DNA of 56,281 nt from Ilumatobacteraceae bacterium (GCA_023263695.1 JALQUZ010000004.1:1-56281); one strand, 5' to 3'; positions 1 through 8,754 are shown, counted from the stretch's first letter. Notes: generated by a model from the sequence alone, not told the origin. Made by a program: numbers and translations.

Positions 1-1241
1 TACTTTTCGTCCGCGCCCTTTGGCTCTTTTGGCAATCCGAGTACTCGTTCACCAACAATGTTTCGTTGAATCTGGCTTGTTCCGCCCCAAATGGTTTCGG
101 AACGTGAGAAAAAGAATGCCGACATCATTGGGCTAACTGGGTAGCCCTCACGACGCTTGTCGCGTTGTGCACCTGGCCAACCAGTGTCTTTCGGACCATT
201 ATCAATCAGCATTGAATGCGCGCCAAAAATATCGAGTGCAAGCTCCATTGCCTCTTTGTGCATTTCTGTCCAATACATCTTGTTCGTTGCACCGAGTGCA
301 ATAACACCCATGTCCTTTTTGCCTTCAAGCGTTGCACCAAGTGAACGAAGTCCGTTGTAACGAAGAATCTGATACTTCGTGTAGTACTTCATGAGGCGCT
401 GACGAATGGAGTCTTCTTTGATTGCTCCGTTTTCTCGTGCAGCGGCCAACATGATTCGGTATTCCTCTTCAAAGCGGCGATATCCAGTTGTTGCACTCAT
501 TCCGCGTTCGAATGCAAGTGTGGAGTTTGCAACCTTCCATCCGTTATTAATGCCGCCTACAACGTTGTCTTTCGGGCAGCGCGCGTTGGTGAAGAACACT
601 TCGCAGAACTCTGCCGTTCCGTCAGGCTGAACAATTCCGCGAACTTCAACTCCAGGTTGACGCATTGGTACTAATAGGTACGAAATTCCTGCGTGCTTCG
701 GCGCAGCCGAATCGGTGCGTGTAAGTAAGAAGCAATAGTCGGCATGGTGACCTTGTGTGGTCCACACTTTCTGACCATTGATTACCCACTCATCACCATC
801 GAGCACTGCGGTGGTCTTCAAGCTTGCAAGGTCGCTACCGCTGTTTGGTTCGCTAAAACCTTGGCACCAGCGCATTTTGCCACTCAAAATTTGTGGCAAG
901 AATTCTTTTTTCTGCTCTTCAGTTCCCCATTGCAACAACGTTGGGCCAACAAGGGTGTCGCCGAAGAAGTCTGCACGCATCGGGGCCTTAGCGTTTGCGA
1001 ACTCTTCTGCAAGCACAACACCTTGCAGCGTGTTCAATCCTTTGCCGCCGTACTCCTTTGGCCACGTTGCACAAATCCATCCACCAGCAAACAACTTGCT
1101 CGGCCATTCAAGGTTGAACTTCTTGCGCTCATCGTTTGACATTTCAAAGCCTTCATCGAACCAGCCCTTTGGCAGGTTTTCGGTGAGCCAGGCCTTTACT
1201 TCAACACGGAACGCTTCGGCTTCAGGGGTGTAGGTCAACAT
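1..1241 (-). CDS. Acyl-CoA dehydrogenase (3' end cut by window edge)
   Basis: FAD enzyme that oxidises an acyl-CoA to the trans-2-enoyl-CoA and passes electrons to electron transfer flavoprotein. Reading down from the ATG at 1241 gives about 413 codons without a stop; the family is usually 380-420 residues, so only a few are missing. Visible are the FAD/substrate loop WCQGFSEPNSGSDL and the C-terminal signature WGGTSQIQRNIVGERVLG. The N-terminal part (residues about 1-130) is helical and of the bacterial FadE type. The etfBA genes at 8.7-10.5 kb would be the natural electron acceptors. Chain length or substrate (fatty acid, steroid side chain) cannot be read from the sequence. Confidence 0.93.
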   Translation of the reverse strand, partial: MLTYTPEAEAFRVEVKAWLTENLPKGWFDEGFEMSNDERKKFNLEWPSKLFAGGWICATWPKEYGGKGLNTLQGVVLAEEFANAKAPMRADFFGDTLVGPTLLQWGTEEQKKEFLPQILSGKMRWCQGFSEPNSGSDLASLKTTAVLDGDEWVINGQKVWTTQGHHADYCFLLTRTDSAAPKHAGISYLLVPMRQPGVEVRGIVQPDGTAEFCEVFFTNARCPKDNVVGGINNGWKVANSTLAFERGMSATTGYRRFEEEYRIMLAAARENGAIKEDSIRQRLMKYYTKYQILRYNGLRSLGATLEGKKDMGVIALGATNKMYWTEMHKEAMELALDIFGAHSMLIDNGPKDTGWPGAQRDKRREGYPVSPMMSAFFFSRSETIWGGTSQIQRNIVGERVLGLPKEPKGADEK

Positions 1242-1344
1242 CTCCCTATTCTGCCCGTTGGCGCCCTCTTGCGTCCATGTCGGGAAACAACATTGCTGTT
1301 TCCCGTTCACAGTGCCGTTACATACGCCTCGTAGTCTTTCCCCC

Positions 1345-3990
1345 ATGTTGGCAATGGTTTCGGCAGCTGTAGAAGGAGTTGACCTTGGACGGGTGCTCCT
1401 CGACCTAGCCATCATTTTGCTCGTCGCCAAAATTGCCGCAGAAATTTCAGATCGAATTCGGGTTCCGGCAGTTATTGGCGAGATTGCCGCGGGAATCGTG
1501 ATTGGCCCATCGGTCCTCGGCCTGGTTTCCGCAAGTGACATGTTGTTCGTTCTTGCAGAGTTCGGCGTGATCTTCCTTCTCATTCAGGTTGGCCTCGAAA
1601 CCGACGTAGCCGAATTGCGAAGTGTCGGTCGCGCGTCCATGACCGTTGCAACAATCGGTGTCGTCTTACCCATGGCACTTGGAATTGGTGTCGGCCTGCT
1701 TATTGGTGAGTCGACAAATACATCACTGTTCATCGGAGCTGCGTTAACTGCTACCAGCATTGGAATTACCGCTCGCGTATTTGGAGACTTACGAGCACTT
1801 GCCACCATTGAAGCGAGAACCGTATTGGGTGCCGCAGTTGTCGATGACGTTCTTGGCCTCATCATTCTCACGGTTGTCACCCGAATTGTGGAGCAAGGTT
1901 CTGTTGGAATCGGCACCATTGCAACCACCATTGGATTAGCAGTCGGATTTTTAATTCTCACTTCCGTAATTGGGTTTACGACGTTTCCAAGAATCTTCTC
2001 ATTCATTAACAAACAGAGTCGAAGCACAGCGACACTTTCAGTGACCGCTATAGGCATTGCACTTGTTTTTTCAGTACTTGCAGACAAGGCTCACCTTGCA
2101 CCAATTATCGGAGCATTCGTGGCAGGACTCGCGCTTCGCAGAATTAGCGCAAATGAACGAGTTGAACGCGACGTTGCATCACTTGGTCAAATATTCATTC
2201 CAGTCTTCTTTTTGTACATCGGAATTACTACAGACATACAAGCGATGTTCGATGCACGAGTACTTGCAATTGCGCTTGCACTTTCCGCAGTTGCGATCAT
2301 TGGCAAAGTTGCTGCAGCAGTTGGAGCGCTTGGAACAAAGAGCGACAAGCTTGTCATTGGCTTCGGTATGTTGCCTCGAGGTGAAGTTGGACTCATATTT
2401 GCAACAATCGGATTGAAGGTTGGAGCATTAAACGAAGAGTTGTACGGATCCATCTTGTTTGTGGTTCTGCTCACCACATTGCTCGCGCCTCCGCTGCTTC
2501 GCTGGAGACTAGGTAAAGAAACGGTAGTTGTCGAAGATTCCGAGAATTACGAGCGCCCGGCAACTGGCTGGGTCGACACCACCAATGGAATTATCCAATT
2601 GCACGGAACTCCCCCTGTACGTCTCCTCGTTGAAATCGGCCTTGACACTGCATTGCTTGCGACCGACGCGCGACCAAGCCCTCAGCTTCTTGACTGGTTT
2701 GCAATGCATCGAAATGCCACACTCAGTTGGGAAAACGAGGCAGTTGTTCGTTTGCTCAATGTTCTTCGGTATGGAAACGCACGCTCGTGGAGGTTTCTCG
2801 ACACCATCGGCTTAGTACAACGTGCATTACCCGAACTTGCACAAGCCATGTCGTCGCGCGCAAGTGACTCGACCGAACTTGATCCCACCCATGCGTTGCA
2901 CTTTCCAACCGTAGAAGCCATTTCAACAACTGCATCGTCAACTTCCATTGAAGGCGACGAACTTGTGCTTGGTGCCTTCGCACACGACATTTCAGTTTCC
3001 GGTGCAAACGGCATCGCCGCAATTCGTCGACTTGGTTTGGACCTCACCATGATGTCCAACATTGAATTGATCGTTGATGGTGCTTCGCTTTTGAGGTCAA
3101 TTGTGAGCGCCGAGCCACTCAACATCAACAGCCGACTACTCAGCCAAATTGCCACCCACTTAAAGACTCCAAGAATTGTCGAGCAGTGCAGACAGTTGTG
3201 CACTGCACGAAGCGACTTCAATGACACCAGTTATTTAGCGCTTGTTGAAGTGATTTCTGAAGTTCAGGAATTCCTTGCACACCCCGACCTCATTGACTCA
3301 ACGTCAAATTCACTCCTTGAGACCAAAGTAAATGCCGCACTTGCACTTACTTCAAATTCATCTGTGCGCTCCCGAATTACACATGCTCCAGCGTCGTACG
3401 CACTAGTTCACTCGCCCGAACAAATGGTGCAACATGCTGAACTTGTAGAACCATCACCCCGTGCTGGCCAAGCTCGCGTTGCTGTACACGCCACCGATAA
3501 GCCAGATACCTGGATGATCAACATTGCTTGCCGAGACCGCACAGCGCTTCTCGCCCGACTCTCTAGTGCGCTTTCATCGCTCAACCTCAACGTGCTTGGT
3601 GCAGATATCACAACCTGGGGTGATGGAGCAGTCCTCGACATCTTCACCGTGCAATCTATTTCTGCGCCAAATCGAGCAGACGTGACGAAGGCAGTGATCA
3701 AAGCACTCAGCGGACGCCGAGTAAAAGTCTCTGGTATTCCATTTGCGTTGCACGCCGCAATTGACAACAGCGCGCACCCGTGGCACTCGGTTCTTACGAT
3801 CACAGGTCCAGACCGAAGTGGACTACTTCGCGATGTCACGGCAACACTCGCCGACCTCAAAGTGGTGATCCACCATGCAAACATCTCCACCGAAAATGGA
3901 ATTGCCAAGAACACCTTCGAAATCGCCGACCGTCTTGGTCGGAAACTCTCTAGTGACGCCGTTTCACGGGTGATCTCCGCCCTTCAGTAG
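1345..3990 (+). CDS. Na+/H+ antiporter fused to GlnD-like tail with two ACT domains
   Basis: Residues about 12-390 form a CPA2-type cation:proton antiporter with some 12 membrane segments, starting with a helix ending IRVPAVIGEIAAGIVIGP and containing the paired-acid segment GAAVVDDVLG. The remaining ~490 residues are cytoplasmic and resemble the C-terminal half of GlnD (PII uridylyltransferase): a helical segment with ALPELAQAM near residue 495, a degenerate HD domain keeping only H547-D548, and two ACT domains starting near residues 723 (CRDRTALLARLSSAL) and 813 (GPDRSGLLRDVTATL). ACT domains bind amino acids; GlnD uses them to sense glutamine. I infer an antiporter gated by an amino acid. 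The start is ATG 1345 (ATG 1354 also possible); the in-frame ATG at 1258 would add a non-membrane stretch lying over the neighbouring promoter region. A FrhB-like gene follows 9 bases downstream, probably in the same operon. Confidence 0.85.
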   Translation: MLAMVSAAVEGVDLGRVLLDLAIILLVAKIAAEISDRIRVPAVIGEIAAGIVIGPSVLGLVSASDMLFVLAEFGVIFLLIQVGLETDVAELRSVGRASMTVATIGVVLPMALGIGVGLLIGESTNTSLFIGAALTATSIGITARVFGDLRALATIEARTVLGAAVVDDVLGLIILTVVTRIVEQGSVGIGTIATTIGLAVGFLILTSVIGFTTFPRIFSFINKQSRSTATLSVTAIGIALVFSVLADKAHLAPIIGAFVAGLALRRISANERVERDVASLGQIFIPVFFLYIGITTDIQAMFDARVLAIALALSAVAIIGKVAAAVGALGTKSDKLVIGFGMLPRGEVGLIFATIGLKVGALNEELYGSILFVVLLTTLLAPPLLRWRLGKETVVVEDSENYERPATGWVDTTNGIIQLHGTPPVRLLVEIGLDTALLATDARPSPQLLDWFAMHRNATLSWENEAVVRLLNVLRYGNARSWRFLDTIGLVQRALPELAQAMSSRASDSTELDPTHALHFPTVEAISTTASSTSIEGDELVLGAFAHDISVSGANGIAAIRRLGLDLTMMSNIELIVDGASLLRSIVSAEPLNINSRLLSQIATHLKTPRIVEQCRQLCTARSDFNDTSYLALVEVISEVQEFLAHPDLIDSTSNSLLETKVNAALALTSNSSVRSRITHAPASYALVHSPEQMVQHAELVEPSPRAGQARVAVHATDKPDTWMINIACRDRTALLARLSSALSSLNLNVLGADITTWGDGAVLDIFTVQSISAPNRADVTKAVIKALSGRRVKVSGIPFALHAAIDNSAHPWHSVLTITGPDRSGLLRDVTATLADLKVVIHHANISTENGIAKNTFEIADRLGRKLSSDAVSRVISALQ

Positions 3991-3999
3991 AGTCATTGC

Positions 4000-5190
4000 G
4001 TGACCGTTACTGAAACTGCCCCAACTGGAACCGAGCGCTGGACCAATCAATGGAAAGAGTTATACGAAGAAGTCATTAACACAGGTCTGTGCACAGGTTG
4101 TGCCGGCTGTGTTATTTCGTGTCCGCACGAAGTAATTGGTTACAAACACGAAGAGGGCAACTACAAGCCGTTCCATCTTGAAGAAGAACTCGGAATCGAT
4201 AACTGCACGCATGGCGAAAAGGGTTGCACCAGTTGCACACGCGCATGCCCACGGTTCCGTTCGTGGGAACCAGAAGCCGACATGCAATTGTTTGGCAAGG
4301 TTCGCGAAGAAACCCAAATGTATGGTCAATACCGACAGCTGTTATTGGTTCGTGCAGCAGACGACAAGGTGCACGAGCTAGGGCAAGACGGCGGCTTTGT
4401 GAGCGCCATGCTCATTTGGCTCATGAACAATGACTACATCGATGCTGCTCTCACCAGCTTTCTTGAAGGCGACGGAACTTCATGGAAAGCACTACCGGGC
4501 ATTGCGCGCAATCCCGACGACGTACTTCGCGCAGCTGGAAGCCGATACACCTATTCAGCCAACACACTCGCGCTCAAGCAGGCACAGGAAGAAGGACTTA
4601 GCCGCCTTGCCTTGGTTGGCATGAGCTGTCAGTCATCAGTTCCGCCAATTATGTGGAAACGAAAAATAGGCAAAGTCAGCAAGCCGTTCTTGTTCAACAT
4701 TGGCTTGCTCTGCTCAAAAACATTTGATGATGCAATTTTTGAAGAACTCTTCTTGGCCAAGTACGGCCTGAAAAAAGAAGAGATGGTCAAGATGAACATC
4801 AAGGGCGCGTTCCAAATTTGGATGAAGGACGGCTCATTCCACGAAATCGATTTGAAGGAATGTCATCAGTGGACTCGCGAGGGTTGCAAAACCTGCCCAG
4901 ACTTCGCTGCAGAACACGCCGACATTTCCACTGGTGGAATTGGTGAAGACAATGCCTGGACATTGTGTGTTGTTCGCACCGAACTTGGTGAAGAAGTAAT
5001 GAACCGCATGATTAAGGACGGCAGCGTGATTGCTCGTCCTGCAGAAACGGATGCAACTGCAATGAAGTTGTTGAAGTTGCTCAGCACTGTAAGTCGCAGG
5101 CGCTGGCCGGCAAATGCTCACCCCGCCCCACTCGTTGGCGTTCCGCCACCGAAGAAAAAGGCAGACGGTTCGGCACCAGCCGCTCACTAA
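4000..5190 (+). CDS. Coenzyme F420 hydrogenase/dehydrogenase beta-subunit (FrhB) family protein
   Basis: Iron-sulfur flavoprotein family that exchanges electrons between F420 and a partner. It has 396 residues. Two N-terminal [4Fe-4S] motifs are visible: C31-x2-C34-x2-C37-x3-C41 and C69-x6-C76-x2-C79-x3-C83. They are followed by the FrhB N and C domains, with further cysteines near CKTCPDF. The C-terminal 20 residues are a Lys/Ala/Pro-rich tail. The start is GTG at 4000, 9 bases after the antiporter stop. No hydrogenase or Fpo subunits lie nearby, so the redox partner is unknown. F420 use fits an actinomycete. The stop is immediately followed by a strong hairpin. Confidence 0.85.
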   Translation: MTVTETAPTGTERWTNQWKELYEEVINTGLCTGCAGCVISCPHEVIGYKHEEGNYKPFHLEEELGIDNCTHGEKGCTSCTRACPRFRSWEPEADMQLFGKVREETQMYGQYRQLLLVRAADDKVHELGQDGGFVSAMLIWLMNNDYIDAALTSFLEGDGTSWKALPGIARNPDDVLRAAGSRYTYSANTLALKQAQEEGLSRLALVGMSCQSSVPPIMWKRKIGKVSKPFLFNIGLLCSKTFDDAIFEELFLAKYGLKKEEMVKMNIKGAFQIWMKDGSFHEIDLKECHQWTREGCKTCPDFAAEHADISTGGIGEDNAWTLCVVRTELGEEVMNRMIKDGSVIARPAETDATAMKLLKLLSTVSRRRWPANAHPAPLVGVPPPKKKADGSAPAAH

Positions 5191-5907
5191 CTATGTCTTT
5201 GCGAGGCGCACCGCTTTCGCAAAGACATCGTTCAGCATTTTTTCAGTGAGTTTTCCTGTGAACGTATTTTGCTGACTTGGGTGAAAGCTACACACCAACG
5301 TGTACCTGCCAGCATTCACCACCACACCATGACCAAACTTTGGTCGAGGTTTCACGCCCAACTGATCACATGCTGCTTTTAGTGCGATTGACCCTAGACA
5401 CACAATTACTTTCGCGTTAGCAAGTAACTCAAGTTCACGCTGCAAATAGGGTGCACACCTTTTCTCCTCGGCAGGAGTGGGCTTGTTCTGCGGTGGCGCG
5501 CAACGAACAGCAACTGTCACCCATGCATCAGTTAATTGCAAACCATCGTTTCTGTTCTCGGAAGCCTTCTGATTTGCAAGCCCAGCTTTATGCATGGCCC
5601 GAAACAGCCATTCGCCACTGCGGTCGCCCGTGAATACTCGTCCAGTGCGATTCGCACCGTGTGCTCCAGGCGCAAGTCCAAGCACAACAATTCGTGCATC
5701 TGGGTCGCCAAAACCCGAAACGGGCTTGCCCCAATACTCTTCATTTTTGTACGCGGCACGTTTTTCAACTGCCACGTGTCGACACCATTTCACCAAACGC
5801 GGGCACCGTTCACAGTCGTGAATTTCCTGTTGCAAAACGCGAAGTGCCCGTGCATGAGTGGTCTGAGATGGCTTCGTCACTGCAAGGCACGATAGTTTGG
5901 AAACCAA
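5191..5907 (-). CDS. Uracil-DNA glycosylase, family 5 (UdgB type)
   Basis: Base-excision repair enzyme that removes uracil and other deaminated bases from DNA. Its 238 residues carry the family-5 motif A region GLAPGAHGANRTGRVFTGD and the motif B region SFHPSQQNTFTGKLT. Four cysteines expected to hold a [4Fe-4S] cluster are visible: CERC near the N terminus and the pair in RCAPP and KRCAPYL. ATG 5907 leaves only three bases to the divergent phosphatase gene; a GTG at 5880 is an alternative start just before the conserved region. The last codons double as one arm of a hairpin shared with the convergent gene. Confidence 0.9.
   Translation of the reverse strand: MVSKLSCLAVTKPSQTTHARALRVLQQEIHDCERCPRLVKWCRHVAVEKRAAYKNEEYWGKPVSGFGDPDARIVVLGLAPGAHGANRTGRVFTGDRSGEWLFRAMHKAGLANQKASENRNDGLQLTDAWVTVAVRCAPPQNKPTPAEEKRCAPYLQRELELLANAKVIVCLGSIALKAACDQLGVKPRPKFGHGVVVNAGRYTLVCSFHPSQQNTFTGKLTEKMLNDVFAKAVRLAKT
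5193..5228. terminator. Perfect 12-bp hairpin between convergent frhB-like and udg genes
   Basis: ATGTCTTTGCGA (5193-5204) pairs perfectly with TCGCAAAGACAT (5217-5228) around a 12-base loop. It begins two bases after the frhB-like stop codon and lies inside the last codons of the convergent glycosylase gene. On the plus strand a run of six T follows at about 5238-5243, ten bases past the stem, so it resembles a weak intrinsic terminator acting on the plus transcript and perhaps on both. The stem is seen; termination is inferred. Confidence 0.6.
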
Positions 5908-5910
5908 CTC

Positions 5911-6555
5911 ATGGCACGACCAACGAAAAACTCACCGACATTGATCTTGATGGTTCGACATGGTCGTACACCAACTACGGGCAAGGTGCTTCCCGGTAGA
6001 GCTGCAGGACTGCACCTCGCCGATTCCGGCAAGGCTGAGGCCGAGGCGGTTGCCAAGCGCATTTCCGAAATACAGGGTGTGTCTGCTGTGTATGCATCAC
6101 CACTTGAGCGCGCTCGCGAAACTGCAGCGCCTATTGGCAAGATTCTTGGCCAGAAGGTGAACATTCATAAAGGCCTGCTCGAATGCGATTTTGGCGATTG
6201 GACTGGCGCACAACTCACTGCGCTCATGAAGAAGCCAGAGTGGACAACCGTGCAAAAGGCACCAAGCACCTTCCGTTTTCCTCATGGCGAAAGCTTCACC
6301 GAGATGCAGCAGCGCATGGTGAGCGCACTCGATGACATTCGCGCAAAACACCCAGGCGGAATAGTGGTGTGCGTTTCGCATGCCGACCCCATTAAGGCAG
6401 CAGTGGCACATGCCATGGGTACGCACATCGATCTCTTCCAACGCATTGTCATCAGCACATGCTCGGTTTCCGCAGTTGCCTATTCGCCAAGCGGACCGGT
6501 GGTGCTTACCGTTAACTCAACAGGTGGATCGCTTGCCGATCTGCGACCTTCGTGA
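5911..6555 (+). CDS. Histidine phosphatase, MSMEG_4193 family
   Basis: Phosphoglycerate-mutase-like histidine phosphatase of 214 residues. The catalytic RHG is at residues 16-18 (H17 would be the phosphorylated histidine), and the second catalytic histidine is H157 in VSHADP. The family (TIGR03848) sits in many actinomycetes beside DUF3090 and SCO1664-family genes, exactly the arrangement here (12-base gap to the next gene), so the three likely act together. The substrate is unknown. A possible -10 (TAGTTT, 5893-5898) would give a very short leader. Confidence 0.88.
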   Translation: MARPTKNSPTLILMVRHGRTPTTGKVLPGRAAGLHLADSGKAEAEAVAKRISEIQGVSAVYASPLERARETAAPIGKILGQKVNIHKGLLECDFGDWTGAQLTALMKKPEWTTVQKAPSTFRFPHGESFTEMQQRMVSALDDIRAKHPGGIVVCVSHADPIKAAVAHAMGTHIDLFQRIVISTCSVSAVAYSPSGPVVLTVNSTGGSLADLRPS

Positions 6556-6567
6556 ACCGAATTAGCC

Positions 6568-7074
6568 ATGAGTGACTTTTACGAATTCGACGAGACCGAT
6601 GCCTTCACTACTGGTGCTCTCGGACAACCCGGTCAGCGAACTTTCGTTATTCAAGTTCGCGCCGACAGCAGCCACTTCACCATGAAATGCGAAAAGCAGC
6701 AAGTTGCAGCACTGTCGCAATACATTCGCCAACTGCTTGCCGATGCACCAGATGTACGCGAGCGTCCAATGGACGAGATGTTGCAGTTGTCGAGCCCGAT
6801 GGATGTGAATTTCACCATTGGCACCGTTGGCATTGCATACGACCCGCGCAACGACCGCATGGTCATTCAAATTGAAGAACTTGTTCCGTTTGACGAAAAC
6901 GATGAACCCATCTTGGACGCCGAGGTCACTCGCATTCGCATGCAAATTACCCGTGGGCAAGCCGTTGCATTTTGCGATCACGCAGACGAAGTGGTTGCAG
7001 CCGGGCGACCACCGTGCATTTTCTGTGGCCGCCCAATGAATATTGATGGGCACATGTGTCCGCGCATGAACTAA
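6568..7074 (+). CDS. DUF3090 family protein
   Basis: Protein of 168 residues matching the actinobacterial DUF3090 / TIGR03847 family. The N-terminal region (FVIQVRADSSHFTMKCEKQQ) and a C-terminal zinc-ribbon-like element with CIFCGRPM and HMCP are typical; the three or four Cys/His could bind zinc. Function is unknown. It is the middle gene of the conserved phosphatase-DUF3090-SCO1664 trio, and its end overlaps the next gene by 19 bases, indicating translational coupling. Confidence 0.88.
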   Translation: MSDFYEFDETDAFTTGALGQPGQRTFVIQVRADSSHFTMKCEKQQVAALSQYIRQLLADAPDVRERPMDEMLQLSSPMDVNFTIGTVGIAYDPRNDRMVIQIEELVPFDENDEPILDAEVTRIRMQITRGQAVAFCDHADEVVAAGRPPCIFCGRPMNIDGHMCPRMN

Positions 7075-7775
7075 TTCCCAAGAACGATCTCGTTCAATTG
7101 TTGAAGCAGGGCGAGATGGAACTTGTTTCGCGCATGCCCTACAGCAGTAATGCCACGTTTTTAGTGAACATCACCAACGGCGAATTGCATTGCCAGGGCA
7201 TCTACAAACCCCTAAAAGGTGAACGCCCACTGTGGGATTTCGAGCCCGGCTTGCACAAACGCGAAGTGGCTGCATACGAACTTTCGGAAGCAATGTCGTT
7301 AAACATCGTTCCCCCAACCGTGTTACGTGACGGGCAATTTGGTGAAGGCTCCGTACAACATTTTGTTGACGCAGTTCTTGACGAGCACTACTTCAGCATC
7401 TACGAAAACCGCCCGGAATTGCACGACCGCTTGCGCGCAATGTGCGCATTTGACATTGTTGCCAACAACACCGACCGCAAAGGTGGGCATTGTTTGCTCG
7501 ATACCGCGCAGCGCGTGTGGGCAATTGATCATGGCGTGTGCTTTGCGGCAGACTTCAAATTGCGCACGGTCATATGGGAGTTCGGTGGCGAGGAACTCCC
7601 TCAGGAAATACGCGATGTTGTTGAGCCACTTGTTGAATCCGTTCCCCTCACGGTGTCGGCCCTGCTCAGCAGCGACGAAATATTTGCGCTGCAAGAACGC
7701 GCGCAATGGATCTGCGAAGGCGGCGCCTTCCCCATTGACAAGACCGGCTCGCGCTACCCGTGGCCTCTGGTATGA
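7056..7775 (+). CDS. SCO1664 family protein (phosphatidylinositol-kinase-like fold)
   Basis: Protein of 239 residues of the TIGR03843 / SCO1664 family, distantly related to PI3/4 and HipA-type kinases. Visible elements are a candidate nucleotide-binding lysine in GIYKPLKGERPLWDF, the catalytic-loop-like FDIVANNTDRKGGH, and the metal-binding-like WAIDHGVCF. The GTG start at 7056 overlaps the DUF3090 gene by 19 bases. Its kinase-like fold beside a histidine phosphatase suggests an opposing pair on an unknown substrate; that is inference. Confidence 0.88.
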   Translation: MSAHELIPKNDLVQLLKQGEMELVSRMPYSSNATFLVNITNGELHCQGIYKPLKGERPLWDFEPGLHKREVAAYELSEAMSLNIVPPTVLRDGQFGEGSVQHFVDAVLDEHYFSIYENRPELHDRLRAMCAFDIVANNTDRKGGHCLLDTAQRVWAIDHGVCFAADFKLRTVIWEFGGEELPQEIRDVVEPLVESVPLTVSALLSSDEIFALQERAQWICEGGAFPIDKTGSRYPWPLV

Positions 7776-8749
7776 GCGAACCCCAGTACGACCTCATCAA
7801 TCGCGCAGACCTCGATGGTCTAGTTCGACTTATTGACGATTACTGCGAAACTCGTAGTTGGCACGACCTATTTGGCTTACGCAATGCGTGCAAGGCAGCA
7901 GTTGCAAATGGTCAACAGGTGTGGCCGGCATCAACTCTTGCCGAATACCGACTTGCCCTACTTGCGCCAGCAGAAATTGCTGTACAGGTTGTAGACGAGA
8001 AAGCTGGCCGATTCACCATGGGGCCACTTACTGAAGTCATCGCGCAGAATCATCAATGGTCAGAACTCAGCGAGTTTCTTCAGCCATCACCTACTTCTTC
8101 GTACATTGCACATGAATGTGGCATCCGCGGCCAGAGCGTTGACGGCGAGCTCTTCCCTGCACTTGAGTCGCCGTGCGCATTGTTGCCAATAGAAACTCAT
8201 TACGCGCTTGCTGAATATCACGACAACGAAGCTATGTTTCCCACTCCAGCAATTCCGGAAATGGGAAATGCAATAGTTGTTCCTGCTTCGTCGGCAAACG
8301 TTGTTGAAGACCCCGAAGTGTCAACCGCTTTACATCAGCTGGTTGACGCCTGGACCACACAGTCCAATGGCGAACTGCGCATTGCTTGCGTTGAGGGTTC
8401 GGTGCTCGACGCATTGGCCACACTCGGCATTCACGAAGCCCGACTGTCGTTGCTGACTTCGGGCGAAGCACTTGCCTGGCTTACTTGGGCAGGCGCAAGC
8501 GGTGGCGCACACGGAAGACGGCGTGGCAATGCGTTGGGTCGCGATGCAGCATGGTGGACCATTGCATCGTTAACAGGGCAGGCATCACACTGGCCACTCA
8601 GCATTGATACGTGTGAAACTACGGCGAATTCACTGCAATGGTTTTGGTGGGACGCGAACGAACCAGCTACAGGTTGGAACGTACAACTCTGCGTACATCA
8701 AACTGAGCGCAATCGTTCGTGGGCAATAAGCCTGAACGATGCGGTTTAA
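7772..8749 (+). CDS. Unrecognised protein, fourth gene of the SCO1664 cluster
   Basis: Soluble protein of about 325 residues with no signal peptide, membrane segment or motif that I recognise. ATG 7772 overlaps the SCO1664-family stop codon (ATGA), so I prefer it over the in-frame GTG at 7760. The N-terminal half is helical with a short acidic start (DLINRADLDGLVRLIDDY). A middle segment may form a structured beta region, and a Gly/Arg patch (GGAHGRRRGNALGRDAAWW) precedes a Trp-rich C terminus. Tight coupling to the phosphatase/kinase-like trio suggests a role in the same process. In many other actinomycetes I would expect mshC near this cluster; it is not here. Confidence 0.75.
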   Translation: MSEPQYDLINRADLDGLVRLIDDYCETRSWHDLFGLRNACKAAVANGQQVWPASTLAEYRLALLAPAEIAVQVVDEKAGRFTMGPLTEVIAQNHQWSELSEFLQPSPTSSYIAHECGIRGQSVDGELFPALESPCALLPIETHYALAEYHDNEAMFPTPAIPEMGNAIVVPASSANVVEDPEVSTALHQLVDAWTTQSNGELRIACVEGSVLDALATLGIHEARLSLLTSGEALAWLTWAGASGGAHGRRRGNALGRDAAWWTIASLTGQASHWPLSIDTCETTANSLQWFWWDANEPATGWNVQLCVHQTERNRSWAISLNDAV

Positions 8750-8754
8750 CTGAA

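Noticed and set aside
744-1233. Plus-strand ORFs over the acyl-CoA dehydrogenase
   Set aside because: The minus strand encodes an intact dehydrogenase with FAD motifs.
1258-1344. N-terminal extension of the antiporter from ATG 1258
   Set aside because: Adds a Cys/His/Pro-rich segment unlike antiporters and would leave only 16 bases for both divergent promoters.
1584-2087. 167-residue minus-strand ORF inside the antiporter
   Set aside because: Shadow of membrane-helix codons; Thr/Ala/Pro-rich composition is typical of antisense frames here.
3408-3914. 168-residue minus-strand ORF opposite the ACT domains
   Set aside because: The plus frame shows two clear ACT domains with conserved glycines and leucines.
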